A DNA stretch of 27,855 bases from positions 1-27,855 of the forward strand of contig CABQMF010000022.1 in NCBI GenBank assembly GCA_902465265.1, given 5' to 3'. Both the position numbers and the translations under genes were made by a program. Under the pieces are notes generated by a model. The model made no database searches. It saw nothing but the letters and a program-made list of their open reading frames with translations, and was not told the origin of the DNA. Shown here one piece after another: positions 1 through 7,605 of the stretch. This stretch comes from an uncultured Collinsella sp. GTDB lineage: Bacteria; Actinomycetota; Coriobacteriia; Coriobacteriales; Coriobacteriaceae. Position 1 is the first letter of the stretch. Every line of letters begins with the position of its first letter.

Positions 1-196
1 CGGGGCTTTATGGAGCTTGAAATTGGTGGAAGCGGGCAATTTCAGCGAAATTTTGCTGTTACTAAATTTATGACAGTACTCATATTTGCCATTTTTTGCC
101 CACCGGGTACCGCTAGGGGCTAGTCGAAGCTCCCCCAAACAGCTGGGAATGCGCCGATCGTCAGCATATCTTGTATATGGATGGCTCAGCAAAAGA
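1..196. other. Non-coding left edge, no gene seen
   Basis: No open frame of useful length or recognisable RNA is seen here. The stretch is clearly richer in A+T than the genes around it. It contains a self-complementary 16-mer (CAGCGAAATTTTGCTG, 43-58, one G.U pair) and a spaced GGGCAA (34-39) / TTGCCC (96-101) pair, so it may be the edge of a repeat or the tail of a neighbouring transcript. No function is assigned. Confidence 0.4.
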
Positions 197-263
197 AGTT
201 GCGGTGGAATGGGGATTGATTTGCGGCTGATAAGCCAAAAACAGTCCCTATTTCACCGCAACT
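197..263. repeat. Palindromic intergenic repeat, copy 1
   Basis: A long imperfect hairpin. The left arm starts AGTTGCGGTGGAAT (197-210) and the right arm ends ATTTCACCGCAACT (250-263). Pairing continues inward (GGGGATTG with CAGTCCCT) to about 22 bp, with three positions that pair as G.U if the + strand is single-stranded. A small inner hairpin GGCT-GATA-AGCC lies in the loop. It lies 13 bases beyond the stop codon of the minus-strand DegV gene and is followed in that direction by a T-rich run, so it may also terminate that gene. The same terminal arms recur at 3470-3536 with a different interior. Confidence 0.85.
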
Positions 264-276
264 GATGTGGGCGTTC

Positions 277-1137
277 CTAGCGAGTTGGCTGGTAACGGGG
301 GCAGTAGCTGATGGCGATGGCGTCGACGCCTACGTGGGTCGCGATGGTGCAGCCGATGGGGCCGGTGCCGGCGTCTACGTAGTCCTGGCCTGCGAGCGCT
401 TGGTTAACGAGTTCCTGCTCCTCGGCAGCACCGGTCGTGAGCACGCGAACGCTGGAGCCCGGATGCTCGGTCAAAAATGCGAGGCAATCGGCCATGGTGT
501 TCGCAACGATGCGCTTGGCTCCGCGGCCCTTCTTGATGGCCTTGATCTCGCCCGATTTCCACTCCGGCGAAACGGCCAGGCGAATGTTGAGCATCTGTGT
601 GAGCTGGCCGGCGAGCTTGGGCGCGCGGCCGTTCTTGACCAGGTTCTCGAGCGTGCGCGGAATCAGCAGCAGATGGGCGTCGGGCAGCGTCGCGCGGATC
701 TGAGCCTCGGTCTCGTCTAGGCTGCGGCCGTCCTCGCGCATGGCGAGCGCGTACTCTACCAGCAGACCCTCGGCGCCCGAGCCGGTGCGCGAATCGATGC
801 AGCGCACGTCGAGCTCGTGGGTATCGGCCACCTGGCACGCGTTGGCGTAGCAGGCAGACCACTCGCTGCATAGCGAGATAAAGATGGCGCTATCGTGGCC
901 GTCGGCGAGCACGCGGTCAAAGAGTGCCTTGAATTCACCGGCACTCGGCTGCGAGGTGTGCGGTAGCTGCTCGGAGCCTGCCATGCGGGCGACGTATTCC
1001 TCGGCGGTGATTTGCACCTGGTCGAGCAGATCCTCGCCCTCGATAATCACATGCAGTGGAATCACGTAAATGCCGAGCTCTTGGGCACGGGCGGGGGAGA
1101 TGTCCGACGTGGAGTCGGTTATGATGGCAAAAGACAT
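277..1137 (-). CDS. DegV family fatty-acid-binding protein
   Basis: A 286-residue DegV-family protein. Known members bind a fatty acid in a cleft between two domains; several serve as FakB subunits that present fatty acids to the kinase FakA, but no FakA is present here, so the exact role is inferred. The N-terminus has the family motif IITDSTSDIS, and TSQPSAGEF matches the conserved TSQPS ligand-contact segment. RTGSGAEG and a C-terminal GPIGCTIATHVG match the rest of the fold. Length is typical. The frame is open upstream to 1209, but the start at 1137 is preferred because AAAGGTG lies five bases before the ATG and the motif then sits at its normal N-terminal place. It is transcribed divergently from the HAD gene, and a dyad at 1224-1252 lies between them. 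Confidence 0.93.
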   Translation of the reverse strand: MSFAIITDSTSDISPARAQELGIYVIPLHVIIEGEDLLDQVQITAEEYVARMAGSEQLPHTSQPSAGEFKALFDRVLADGHDSAIFISLCSEWSACYANACQVADTHELDVRCIDSRTGSGAEGLLVEYALAMREDGRSLDETEAQIRATLPDAHLLLIPRTLENLVKNGRAPKLAGQLTQMLNIRLAVSPEWKSGEIKAIKKGRGAKRIVANTMADCLAFLTEHPGSSVRVLTTGAAEEQELVNQALAGQDYVDAGTGPIGCTIATHVGVDAIAISYCPRYQPTR

Positions 1138-1223
1138 AATTGCACCTTTCGTTGGGGCGTTTGCGCGCCGCCTTCTGAGAGCAAAGTGCGACAAGTATAG
1201 TAGAGTCATTCCACATTGCTAGG

Positions 1224-1252
1224 TTCAATTGTTGAATAGTCAACAGTTTGAA
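1224..1252. promoter_or_regulatory. Dyad between divergent degV-type and HAD genes
   Basis: An inverted repeat, TTCAATTGTTGA - ATAG - TCAACAGTTTGAA, with one mismatch and one unpaired base in the arms. It lies in the 150-bp gap between two divergent genes. Its arms contain TTGACT on the minus strand, which could serve as a -35 element for the degV-type gene; TATACT occurs downstream near 1195, but the spacing is too long for a standard promoter. A regulator-binding site is a plausible inference only. Confidence 0.4.
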
Positions 1253-1293
1253 GTGTCGGTGTGGAAATCATCAACTGGGGAAGAGGGATGCCG

Positions 1294-1956
1294 ATGGAGG
1301 CACTGGAGATATGCAAGCGGCCGGTCGTGCTGTTTGATTTCGATGGCACGGTGGCCGATACAGGCCGGGCGGTGATGACCTCGACGCGCAAGACGCTTGC
1401 TGCGCGCGGGTTTTCGGAAGCGCAGATGGGTGACCTGCGCCGTATGATCGGGCCTCCCCTGTGGAAGAGCTTCCACGACTTTTATGGCTTCTCGCGCGAG
1501 GAATCGCTTGTGGTGGCCGACGAGTACCGTGCCTTTTTCGATGAGCTGGGGCCGGATGAGTACCCCGTGTTCGATGGAATCTCCGAGCTGCTCGACAGCC
1601 TTGCCGCGCAGGGGCATCGCATGGCGGTCGCGACGTCTCGCATGGAGGCGAAGTGCATCGATATGGTGCATGAGCTGGGGCTTTGCCAGTTTGAGGCCGT
1701 GGTTGGCATGAATCCGCCGCAGGGGCGCGAGACCAAGGCGGATTCGGTCCGCGATGCGCTGGCGGCCCTGGGCGCGACGGCCGACGGTGCCGTGATGATC
1801 GGCGATCGCTTCAACGATGTGGAGGGCGCGCACGCGATGGGCGTGCCGTGTATCGGCATCTATTCGGGTGCGGCGGCACCGGGGGAGCACGAGGCCGCGG
1901 GCGCCGATGCGGTGGTGCACTCGGTGGCCGAGCTTGCTAAACTTTTCGCTATATAA
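1294..1956 (+). CDS. HAD superfamily phosphatase (phosphoglycolate phosphatase-like)
   Basis: A 220-residue haloacid-dehalogenase-type hydrolase, expected to remove phosphate from a small metabolite through an Asp-phosphate intermediate and Mg2+. Motif I is VLFDFDGTVADT near the N-terminus, motif II is VATSRM, the motif III lysine is probably in RETKAD, and motif IV is MIGDRFNDVEGA. The helical segment between motifs I and II is a C1-type cap, as in Gph and PGM-like members. GAGG lies seven bases before the ATG at 1294; the ATG at 1288 and a GTG at 1261 are in frame but less well placed. It precedes the dipeptidase by 54 bases and may be co-transcribed with it. The substrate cannot be told from sequence. 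Confidence 0.88.
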   Translation: MEALEICKRPVVLFDFDGTVADTGRAVMTSTRKTLAARGFSEAQMGDLRRMIGPPLWKSFHDFYGFSREESLVVADEYRAFFDELGPDEYPVFDGISELLDSLAAQGHRMAVATSRMEAKCIDMVHELGLCQFEAVVGMNPPQGRETKADSVRDALAALGATADGAVMIGDRFNDVEGAHAMGVPCIGIYSGAAAPGEHEAAGADAVVHSVAELAKLFAI

Positions 1957-2010
1957 GTATGTGATGTGAGAGGCGGGCGCGCTCGCCGCTCATTGGTAAG
2001 GAGGTCGTCC

Positions 2011-3447
2011 ATGAATCAGGTGGAGCAGAGCGTCGCTGAGTATGTCGACGAGGTCTGGGAGGACGTTGTCGCCGATATCGAGCAGCTGGTGGGCTATCCG
2101 TCCGTGGCCGTTGCTACCGATGCGGAGCCCGGTGCGCCGTTTGGCCGCCCGGTCCGTGATGCGCTTGATTGCGCGCTCGGTATCGCGCAAAAGCTCGGCT
2201 ACCAGACGAGCGATGACGAGGGCTTTGTGGGCATTGCCGATATTCCGGGCCGCGGCGACAAGCAGCTCGCGACCATCTGCCACGTGGACGTGGTTCCCGC
2301 CGGCCCCGGTTGGAATACCGACCCGTTTGCGATGGAGCGTCGCGAGGGCTGGCTGCTCGGTCGCGGCGTTATCGACGACAAGGGTCCGGCGGTACTGTCG
2401 CTCTACGCCGGCGCCTATCTGCTCAAGCACGGCATCACCCCGCGCTATACCTTCCGCGCGCTGCTGGGCTGCGATGAGGAAGTGGGCATGTCCGACGTTC
2501 ACCATTATCTGGAGAACTATGCAGACCCCGACTTTCTGTTTACACCCGATGCCGAGTTCCCGGTCTGCAATGCCGAGAAGGGCCAGTTTGGGGCGACGTT
2601 TGTGAGCTCCAAGATCGACGGCGGACGTATTGTGTCCTGGAGCGGTGCCGAGGCGAGCAACGCCATTCCGTCGCAGTCTATCTGCGAGCTCGCGATTGCC
2701 GCCGATGAGCTGCCGGCGCCGGTCGAGAACGCCGACCGCCTAGAGATTACGGCGCTCGATAACGGACATGCGCAGATTTTCGCTCACGGCATTGGCGGTC
2801 ATGCCTCGATGCCCGAGGGAACGATCAATGCCGTTGGCCTCATCGTGGCGTATCTGCGCGAGGCCGAGGACGCGTTTGGCGCACGCGATGAGCGCCTGTT
2901 GACGCCTGCCGAGCACGAGTTTGTCAAGTTTCTGGCCTTTGTACATGCTGACGCCTATGGCCGCGGCCTGGGTATCGACGCGACGAGCCCCGCGTTTGGC
3001 CCGCTCACGTGCAACCCCGGCGTCATCCGTGTGGCAGATGGCCACATCGAGCAGGTCATCGACGTGCGCTTCCCCGACAGCACGAGCGCCGATACCATCT
3101 GCGAACAGCTCGAGCCGCTCGTGGGCCGCTTTGGTGTAACGTATTGCGTGGGTCGTACCAAGGTGCCGTTCTCGGTCTCTGCCGACGATCCGGCCGTGAA
3201 AGCGCTTATTGATACCTATAACGAGTTTACGGGCAAGCATGCCGAGCCCTTCGCCATGGGCGGTGGCACGTACGCGCGCAACTTTGCCCGTGCCGTGTCG
3301 TTTGGCCCCGAGGAGACCGGCCTTGAGCTGCCCGCGTGGGGCGGCCAGATGCACGGCCCCAACGAGTGCGCCAACGAGGAACAGCTCAAGCAAGCTCTCA
3401 AGATCTATATCGTGGCGATCCTTCGTTTGAATGAATTAGAGCTTTAA
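2011..3447 (+). CDS. pepV: PepV/Sapep-type M20 metallodipeptidase
   Basis: A 478-residue M20-family zinc peptidase of the PepV/Sapep group, cytoplasmic enzymes that split dipeptides and similar short peptides. HVDVVPAG (residues 91-98) carries the first zinc His and the catalytic-site Asp. GRGVIDDKGP supplies the bridging Asp (about 122), LLGCDEEVGM the Glu-Glu pair (156-157), FTPDAEFP the next ligand Asp, and QMHGPNECA the C-terminal His. The lid domain between the two halves is present and the length is normal. TAAGGAGG stands seven bases before the ATG, which decides the start over an in-frame upstream extension to 1966. A palindromic repeat followed by TTTTTATT (3470-3547) lies 22 bases after the stop and probably ends the transcript. 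Confidence 0.92.
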   Translation: MNQVEQSVAEYVDEVWEDVVADIEQLVGYPSVAVATDAEPGAPFGRPVRDALDCALGIAQKLGYQTSDDEGFVGIADIPGRGDKQLATICHVDVVPAGPGWNTDPFAMERREGWLLGRGVIDDKGPAVLSLYAGAYLLKHGITPRYTFRALLGCDEEVGMSDVHHYLENYADPDFLFTPDAEFPVCNAEKGQFGATFVSSKIDGGRIVSWSGAEASNAIPSQSICELAIAADELPAPVENADRLEITALDNGHAQIFAHGIGGHASMPEGTINAVGLIVAYLREAEDAFGARDERLLTPAEHEFVKFLAFVHADAYGRGLGIDATSPAFGPLTCNPGVIRVADGHIEQVIDVRFPDSTSADTICEQLEPLVGRFGVTYCVGRTKVPFSVSADDPAVKALIDTYNEFTGKHAEPFAMGGGTYARNFARAVSFGPEETGLELPAWGGQMHGPNECANEEQLKQALKIYIVAILRLNELEL

Positions 3448-3469
3448 GGTTACGCGGTTTCCCAATCTA

Positions 3470-3536
3470 AGTTGCGGTGGAATAGTTCCTAGAATGGGCC
3501 ATTTGATGGCCAAACAGGAACTATTTCACCGCAACT
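3470..3536. repeat. Palindromic intergenic repeat, copy 2
   Basis: The arms AGTTGCGGTGGAATAGTTCC (from 3470) and the complementary block ending in CACCGCAACT (3536) pair over 21 bp. The only deviation is a G.U pair, at the same position as in copy 1. The loop contains a second stem, GGCCA-TTTGA-TGGCC (3497-3511). The outer 14 bases of each arm are identical to copy 1 at 197-263, but the inner stem sequence is different and still paired. It is followed by CTGTTTTTATT, so it could act as the terminator of the dipeptidase gene. Confidence 0.88.
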
Positions 3537-3740
3537 CTGTTTTTATTGGTGTAAAAAGCGCGCCATGCTTGGGTGGGGATTGTTATTCGTTTGTAAAGGC
3601 TGGGCCGCGCTTGCGGTAAGGGTCTATCAAATGCCCGTAAGAAACCGCAGATAAGGCGGTTGTCGCCCGATCGGGGTCGTATCTTTCCAAACAGCAAAGC
3701 GGGCAGGGCGCCCGCGAGTCGCATGTACGAAAGGAAGATC
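3537..3740 (+). promoter_or_regulatory. pst operon leader region
   Basis: Non-coding stretch upstream of pstS. It must contain the operon promoter unless the operon reads through from the peptidase gene. No convincing -35/-10 pair or repeated PhoB/PhoP box was found by eye. A small hairpin AACCGC-AGATAAG-GCGGTT occupies 3643-3661 and might lie in the leader RNA. Confidence 0.35.
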
Positions 3741-4679
3741 ATGCTCGATCAGGCTTATTCTCGTCGTCAGTTCCTCGGCCTCGCTGGTGGTCTTGCCAGC
3801 ATCGTCGGCCTCGGTCTCGTTGGTTGCGGCGGCTCCGGTGCATCCGACGCCGCCGACAAGGGTAGCGCCGCTGCTGCCGAGTCCGTCTCTGGCGAGGTGA
3901 CCTACGACGGCGCCTCTTCGTTCCAAGCTCTCGTCGAGGCTGCTGCCGAGAAGTTCATGGATGCCAACCCGGACGTCTCCGTCTCCGGCTCGGGTAACGG
4001 TTCGGGTAAGGGCCTTACCGCTGTCGCCGCCGGCACCGTCACCATCGGTAACTCCGACGTCTTCGCCGAGACCAAGCTCGAGGCCGACCAGGTCAAGAAC
4101 CTCGTCGACCACGAGGTCGCCGTCGTGGGCATGGGCCCCGTCGTCTCCAAGAACGTGACGGTCGACGACCTGTCCCTCGAGCAGCTCAAGGGCATCTTCT
4201 CCGGCCAGATCACCAACTGGAAGGAGGTCGGCGGCGACGACGCCAAGATCGTCGTTCTCAACCGCAAGGCCGGCTCCGGCACCCGCGCCACCTTCGAGGC
4301 CGCTGTCTTTGGTGACGAGGCTGTCGACTTTAAGGGCGACGCCGAGCTCGACAAGTCCGGCGACGTCCAGACTCAGATGGGCAGCACCGACAACGCTATC
4401 TCCTACCTGGACTTCTCGCACTTCGATGACTCCAAGTTCAACGCCATCAAGGTCGAGGGTGTCGAGCCCAAGAGCGCAAACGTCACCGACGACTCCTTTA
4501 AGATCTGGGCTACCGAGCACATGTACTGCGCAAAGGACGCCGACGAGGCTACCAAGGCCTTCCTGGAGTTCATGCTCTCCGACGACGTCCAGGGCAAGCT
4601 CGTCGAGGAGCAGGGCTTTATCCCCGTCTCTGCCATGAAGGTCGTCAAGGACGCCAGCGGCAAGGTCTCCGCTAAATAA
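3741..4679 (+). CDS. pstS: PstS, phosphate-binding lipoprotein (Tat-type signal)
   Basis: A 312-residue periplasmic-type phosphate-binding protein that delivers phosphate to the PstCA channel. The N-terminus reads SRRQFLGLAGG (residues 7-17), a twin-arginine pattern, followed by a hydrophobic stretch and the lipobox LVGC with Cys29. It is therefore probably folded in the cytoplasm, exported by Tat and lipid-anchored. Family motifs are YDGASSF at the start of the mature domain, GSGNGSGKG and NRKAGSGTRATFEAAVF, which supply phosphate contacts. AAGGA lies five bases before the ATG at 3741; an in-frame ATG at 3723 is less well placed. It heads an operon with pstC 24 bases downstream. Codons are strongly biased to C-ending forms, consistent with high expression. 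Confidence 0.96.
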   Translation: MLDQAYSRRQFLGLAGGLASIVGLGLVGCGGSGASDAADKGSAAAAESVSGEVTYDGASSFQALVEAAAEKFMDANPDVSVSGSGNGSGKGLTAVAAGTVTIGNSDVFAETKLEADQVKNLVDHEVAVVGMGPVVSKNVTVDDLSLEQLKGIFSGQITNWKEVGGDDAKIVVLNRKAGSGTRATFEAAVFGDEAVDFKGDAELDKSGDVQTQMGSTDNAISYLDFSHFDDSKFNAIKVEGVEPKSANVTDDSFKIWATEHMYCAKDADEATKAFLEFMLSDDVQGKLVEEQGFIPVSAMKVVKDASGKVSAK

Positions 4680-4703
4680 GTAATCGCCCCGGAAAGGTTT
4701 GCA

Positions 4704-5612
4704 ATGGCAAAACAGCTCACAAAGCGCGACCTTGAGAACGTGGGCCTGGGCGTCACGGGTGCGTGCGTAGCGCTCGTGACGCTTGTCGTTGCCGCGCTCA
4801 TCGTTATGGTCGCCCAAAAGGGCCTCTCGGCTTTTCTCAAGGACGGCGTCTCGGTCGTCGAGTTTTTCACCGGCACCAAGTGGGACCTGGCCAACACGGC
4901 CGAAAACGGCCTGCCTTATACCGGCGCTCTGCCCTTGATCGTCACCTCGTTTGCGGTCATGGTGCTCTCCACGCTTATCGCGCTGCCCATCGCCATCGGC
5001 TCTGCCATCTTTGCGGTCGAGATCCAGCCTAAGTTTGGTTCCAAGATCTTTCAGCCGCTTATTGAGCTTTTGACCGGCATTCCCTCGGTCGTCTTTGGCT
5101 TGATCGGCTTTCACGTGGTTGTCGGCCTTATGAAGAGCGTTTTCCATGTGAGCACGGGTCTGGGCATCTTGCCCGGCGCCATCGTGCTAGCCGTCATGAT
5201 CCTGCCGACTATGACTACGCTTTCGGTCGATGGCCTGCGTGCCGTGCCCGATAGCTACCGTCAGGGTTCGCTCGCGCTGGGCTACACCCGCTGGCAGACC
5301 ATCTGGCACGTGGTGCTCAAGTCCGCCATGCCATCGCTCATGACTGCGGTCATCCTTGGCATGACCCGCGCCTTTGGCGAAACGCTCGCCGTGCGCATGG
5401 TTATCGGCGGTATCGAGGCCATGCCGACGTCGCTGCTGTCGCCGGCGTCCACCATCACCACCACGCTCACCACGTCTATGGCGGTCTATGCTGAGGGCTC
5501 GGCCCAGGACGACGTCCTGTGGGCGCTCGGTCTGCTGCTGATGGGCATGAGCCTCATCTTCATCCTGATCATCCACCTTATCGGCCGCAAGGGGGCGAAG
5601 GCTCGTGGCTAG
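4704..5612 (+). CDS. pstC: PstC, phosphate ABC transporter permease
   Basis: A 302-residue inner-membrane subunit that forms the phosphate channel with PstA. A first hydrophobic segment lies at about residues 13-36, a long periplasmic loop follows (GVSVVEFFTGTKWD), and five further membrane spans run to IHLIGRKGAKARG. The cytoplasmic EAA-type loop that docks to the ATPase is SYRQGSLALGYTRWQTIWHVVLKSAMPSL. RAFGETLAVRMVIGG is typical of PstC. GAAAGG lies seven bases before the ATG. The stop codon lies inside the start of pstA, giving an eight-base overlap, so the two subunits are probably translationally coupled. Confidence 0.96.
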   Translation: MAKQLTKRDLENVGLGVTGACVALVTLVVAALIVMVAQKGLSAFLKDGVSVVEFFTGTKWDLANTAENGLPYTGALPLIVTSFAVMVLSTLIALPIAIGSAIFAVEIQPKFGSKIFQPLIELLTGIPSVVFGLIGFHVVVGLMKSVFHVSTGLGILPGAIVLAVMILPTMTTLSVDGLRAVPDSYRQGSLALGYTRWQTIWHVVLKSAMPSLMTAVILGMTRAFGETLAVRMVIGGIEAMPTSLLSPASTITTTLTTSMAVYAEGSAQDDVLWALGLLLMGMSLIFILIIHLIGRKGAKARG

Positions 5613-6531
5613 CACGCGCATCCATATCGACGAGGCGAGACTCGGGCGCGTCCAAAAACAGGACCGCATCGCCACGGGCGTGTTGACGGCGATCGTCGCC
5701 ATCGTCATGCTCATTGTCGTCTCCATGGTGGCCTATATCCTGCTCGAGGGCATCTCGACGCTGTTCCAGCCGGGCTTTCTCACGCAGCCCGCGCGCGCCA
5801 ACGGAACCCAGGGCGGCGTGCTCTATCAGCTGTTCGACTCGTTCTATCTGCTGCTGATCACCCTAGGTATCTCGGTGCCCATCAGCCTGGGTGGCGCGGT
5901 CTTCCTGGTCGAGTACGCACCCGACGGACCCATCCGCGACATCGCCTCCACCGCTATCGAGACGCTGTCCTCGCTGCCTTCCATCGTCGTCGGCATGTTC
6001 GGTTTTCTGGTGTTCTCGGTGCAGCTGGGCTGGAAGTACTCCATCATCTCCGGCGCCGTCGCGCTCACCATGTTCAATATCCCCATCCTGGTGCGCGTGA
6101 TCCAACAGGCGCTCGAGGACGTGCCGCAGGCCCAGCGCGATGCGTGTCTGGCTATGGGCCTCACCCGCTGGGAGGCCACGCTGCACATCCTGATCCCCGA
6201 GGCCATGCCCGCCATCGTGACTGGCATCGTGCTTTCGGCCGGCCGCGTCTTTGGCGAGGCCGCGGCGCTGCTCTTTACCTCGGGCATGAGCTCGCCGGTT
6301 CGCCTGAACTTCTTGAGCTTTAACCTGTCGAGCCCTACCTGCGCCTGGAACGTGTTCCGCCCCGGCGAGTCGCTCGCCGTGCATATCTACAAGATCTATG
6401 GCGAGGGCAGCCCCGAGGCCCAGCAGATCGTCTGGGGCACCGCTGCACTGCTGATGATTTGCGTGCTGCTGTTTAACGTAATCGCCCGCATTGTGGGCAA
6501 GCAACTGGCAAGGAAGATGACGGCCGAATGA
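5605..6531 (+). CDS. pstA: PstA, phosphate ABC transporter permease
   Basis: A 308-residue membrane subunit, partner of PstC. The GTG start overlaps the end of pstC by eight bases and GGGGGCGAAGG lies just before it. The protein has an N-terminal span (TGVLTAIVAIVMLIVVSMVAYILL), a periplasmic loop, then five spans ending in a basic tail. The ATPase-contact loop is AQRDACLAMGLTRWEATLHILIPEAMP, and GRVFGEAAALLFTSG is the usual PstA segment. Its TGA overlaps the ATG of pstB (ATGA), a further sign of tight co-translation within the operon. Confidence 0.96.
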   Translation: MASTRIHIDEARLGRVQKQDRIATGVLTAIVAIVMLIVVSMVAYILLEGISTLFQPGFLTQPARANGTQGGVLYQLFDSFYLLLITLGISVPISLGGAVFLVEYAPDGPIRDIASTAIETLSSLPSIVVGMFGFLVFSVQLGWKYSIISGAVALTMFNIPILVRVIQQALEDVPQAQRDACLAMGLTRWEATLHILIPEAMPAIVTGIVLSAGRVFGEAAALLFTSGMSSPVRLNFLSFNLSSPTCAWNVFRPGESLAVHIYKIYGEGSPEAQQIVWGTAALLMICVLLFNVIARIVGKQLARKMTAE

Positions 6532-7400
6532 GCGAGATGAGTGTAACGCCCGCAACCGAAGCGGCATCGTCCGACACCCGGGACTTCCTGTCGAGCGTGG
6601 GGGAGAGCGAGAAGCGCGTGCGCGTGAGCGGCAAGGCCGTGAGCGACGAGGTCGTGCTCTCCACCAAGGACGTCAACGTGTACTATGGCGACCACCATGC
6701 ACTGCACAATACGTCGCTCGACTTCCACAAGGGCGAGATCACGGCGCTCATCGGGCCTTCGGGCTGCGGTAAGTCGACCTTCTTGCGTAGCCTCAACCTC
6801 ATGAATCGCGAGATTCGCGGCTGCCGCGTGGTGGGCGAGATCAACTATCGCGGGCGCAACGTGAACACCGAGACCGAAAACACCTACGAGCTGCGCCGTT
6901 CCATTGGCATGGTGTTCCAGCAGCCCAACCCGTTCCGCAAGTCCATTCGCGACAACATCACGTTTGCGCCTAAGCGCCACGGCATCACCGACCGCGACGA
7001 GCTCGACCGCATGGTCGAGGAAAGCCTGCGCGGCGCGGCGCTTTGGGACGAGGTCAAGGACAAGCTCGACAAGAGCGCCTACGCGCTTTCGGGCGGCCAG
7101 CAGCAGCGTCTGTGCATTGCGCGCACGCTGGCGCTCAACCCCGACGTGATCCTGTTTGACGAGCCCTGCTCGGCACTCGACCCCATCTCGACGCTGGCGA
7201 TCGAGGACCTCATGTCTTCGATTGTGGCCGACCGCGCTATCGTCATCGTGACGCACAACATGGAGCAAGCTTCGCGTGTGTCCAACCGCACGGCGTTCTT
7301 CTACATGGGCGATATGGTCGAGTACGACGAGACTGACGAGATTTTCCAACGGCCCAAGGATCAGCGGCTGAATGATTACCTCACCGGCATGTTCTCCTAG
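6528..7400 (+). CDS. pstB: PstB, phosphate ABC transporter ATPase
   Basis: A 290-residue ATPase that drives phosphate import. Walker A is GPSGCGKST, the signature is LSGGQQQRLCIARTLA, Walker B is VILFDEPCSALDP (Cys-Ser-Ala-Leu-Asp-Pro is characteristic of PstB), and the H-loop is VTHNMEQA. About 45 residues precede the ABC core (VVLSTKDVNVYYGD), longer than in E. coli PstB (257 residues); in-frame ATG codons close behind the first leave a slightly shorter N-terminus possible. The ATGA overlap with pstA favours 6528. No phoU follows, although in many bacteria phoU is the next gene. Two hairpins, the second a clear terminator, come directly after the stop. Confidence 0.96.
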   Translation: MSEMSVTPATEAASSDTRDFLSSVGESEKRVRVSGKAVSDEVVLSTKDVNVYYGDHHALHNTSLDFHKGEITALIGPSGCGKSTFLRSLNLMNREIRGCRVVGEINYRGRNVNTETENTYELRRSIGMVFQQPNPFRKSIRDNITFAPKRHGITDRDELDRMVEESLRGAALWDEVKDKLDKSAYALSGGQQQRLCIARTLALNPDVILFDEPCSALDPISTLAIEDLMSSIVADRAIVIVTHNMEQASRVSNRTAFFYMGDMVEYDETDEIFQRPKDQRLNDYLTGMFS

Positions 7401-7418
7401 TCCGGGACATGCTTGAGG

Positions 7419-7444
7419 CCCGTGGCGGCCACGGTCGCCACGGG
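7419..7444 (+). other. GC-rich hairpin after pstB
   Basis: A perfect nine-base stem, CCCGTGGCG / CGCCACGGG, with an eight-base loop, beginning 19 bases after the pstB stop. It has no T-run and may be an mRNA 3'-end stabiliser in front of the true terminator at 7457. Confidence 0.55.
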
Positions 7445-7456
7445 ACTGATTGGAGG

Positions 7457-7493
7457 GGCGGGTTATCTCTTTTGCGAGATGGCCCGCCTTTTT
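7457..7493 (+). terminator. Intrinsic terminator of the pst operon
   Basis: Stem GGCGGG / CCCGCC extended by ATCTC / GAGAT across a small bulge, loop TTTTGC, followed immediately by TTTTT. It is the clearest rho-independent terminator in the window. Confidence 0.88.
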
Positions 7494-7510
7494 GTGTCGC
7501 TGCCAGACCG

Positions 7511-7545
7511 ACCACCACAAAGGGGACAGGCACCTTCGTGGTGGT
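7511..7545. repeat. 35-bp palindromic repeat, copy A
   Basis: The arms ACCACCACAAAGG and CCTTCGTGGTGGT flank GGACAGGCA. One G.U/A.C position breaks an otherwise perfect 13-bp stem. The same 35 bases occur in inverted orientation at 20135-20169 with a single difference. It sits between the pst terminator and the ABC-F gene. Confidence 0.88.
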
Positions 7546-7605
7546 TTGGGGTGGGGCTCGCTGCTATCATGGACAACGTTGAATTTCTACGAAGGAGCAG
7601 GGCAT

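Noticed and set aside
3627..5147. A 506-codon minus-strand open frame opposite pstS and pstC.
   Set aside because: It is a long open antisense frame caused by the strong C-ending codon bias of pstS; the protein is low-complexity and the + strand carries clear pst genes.
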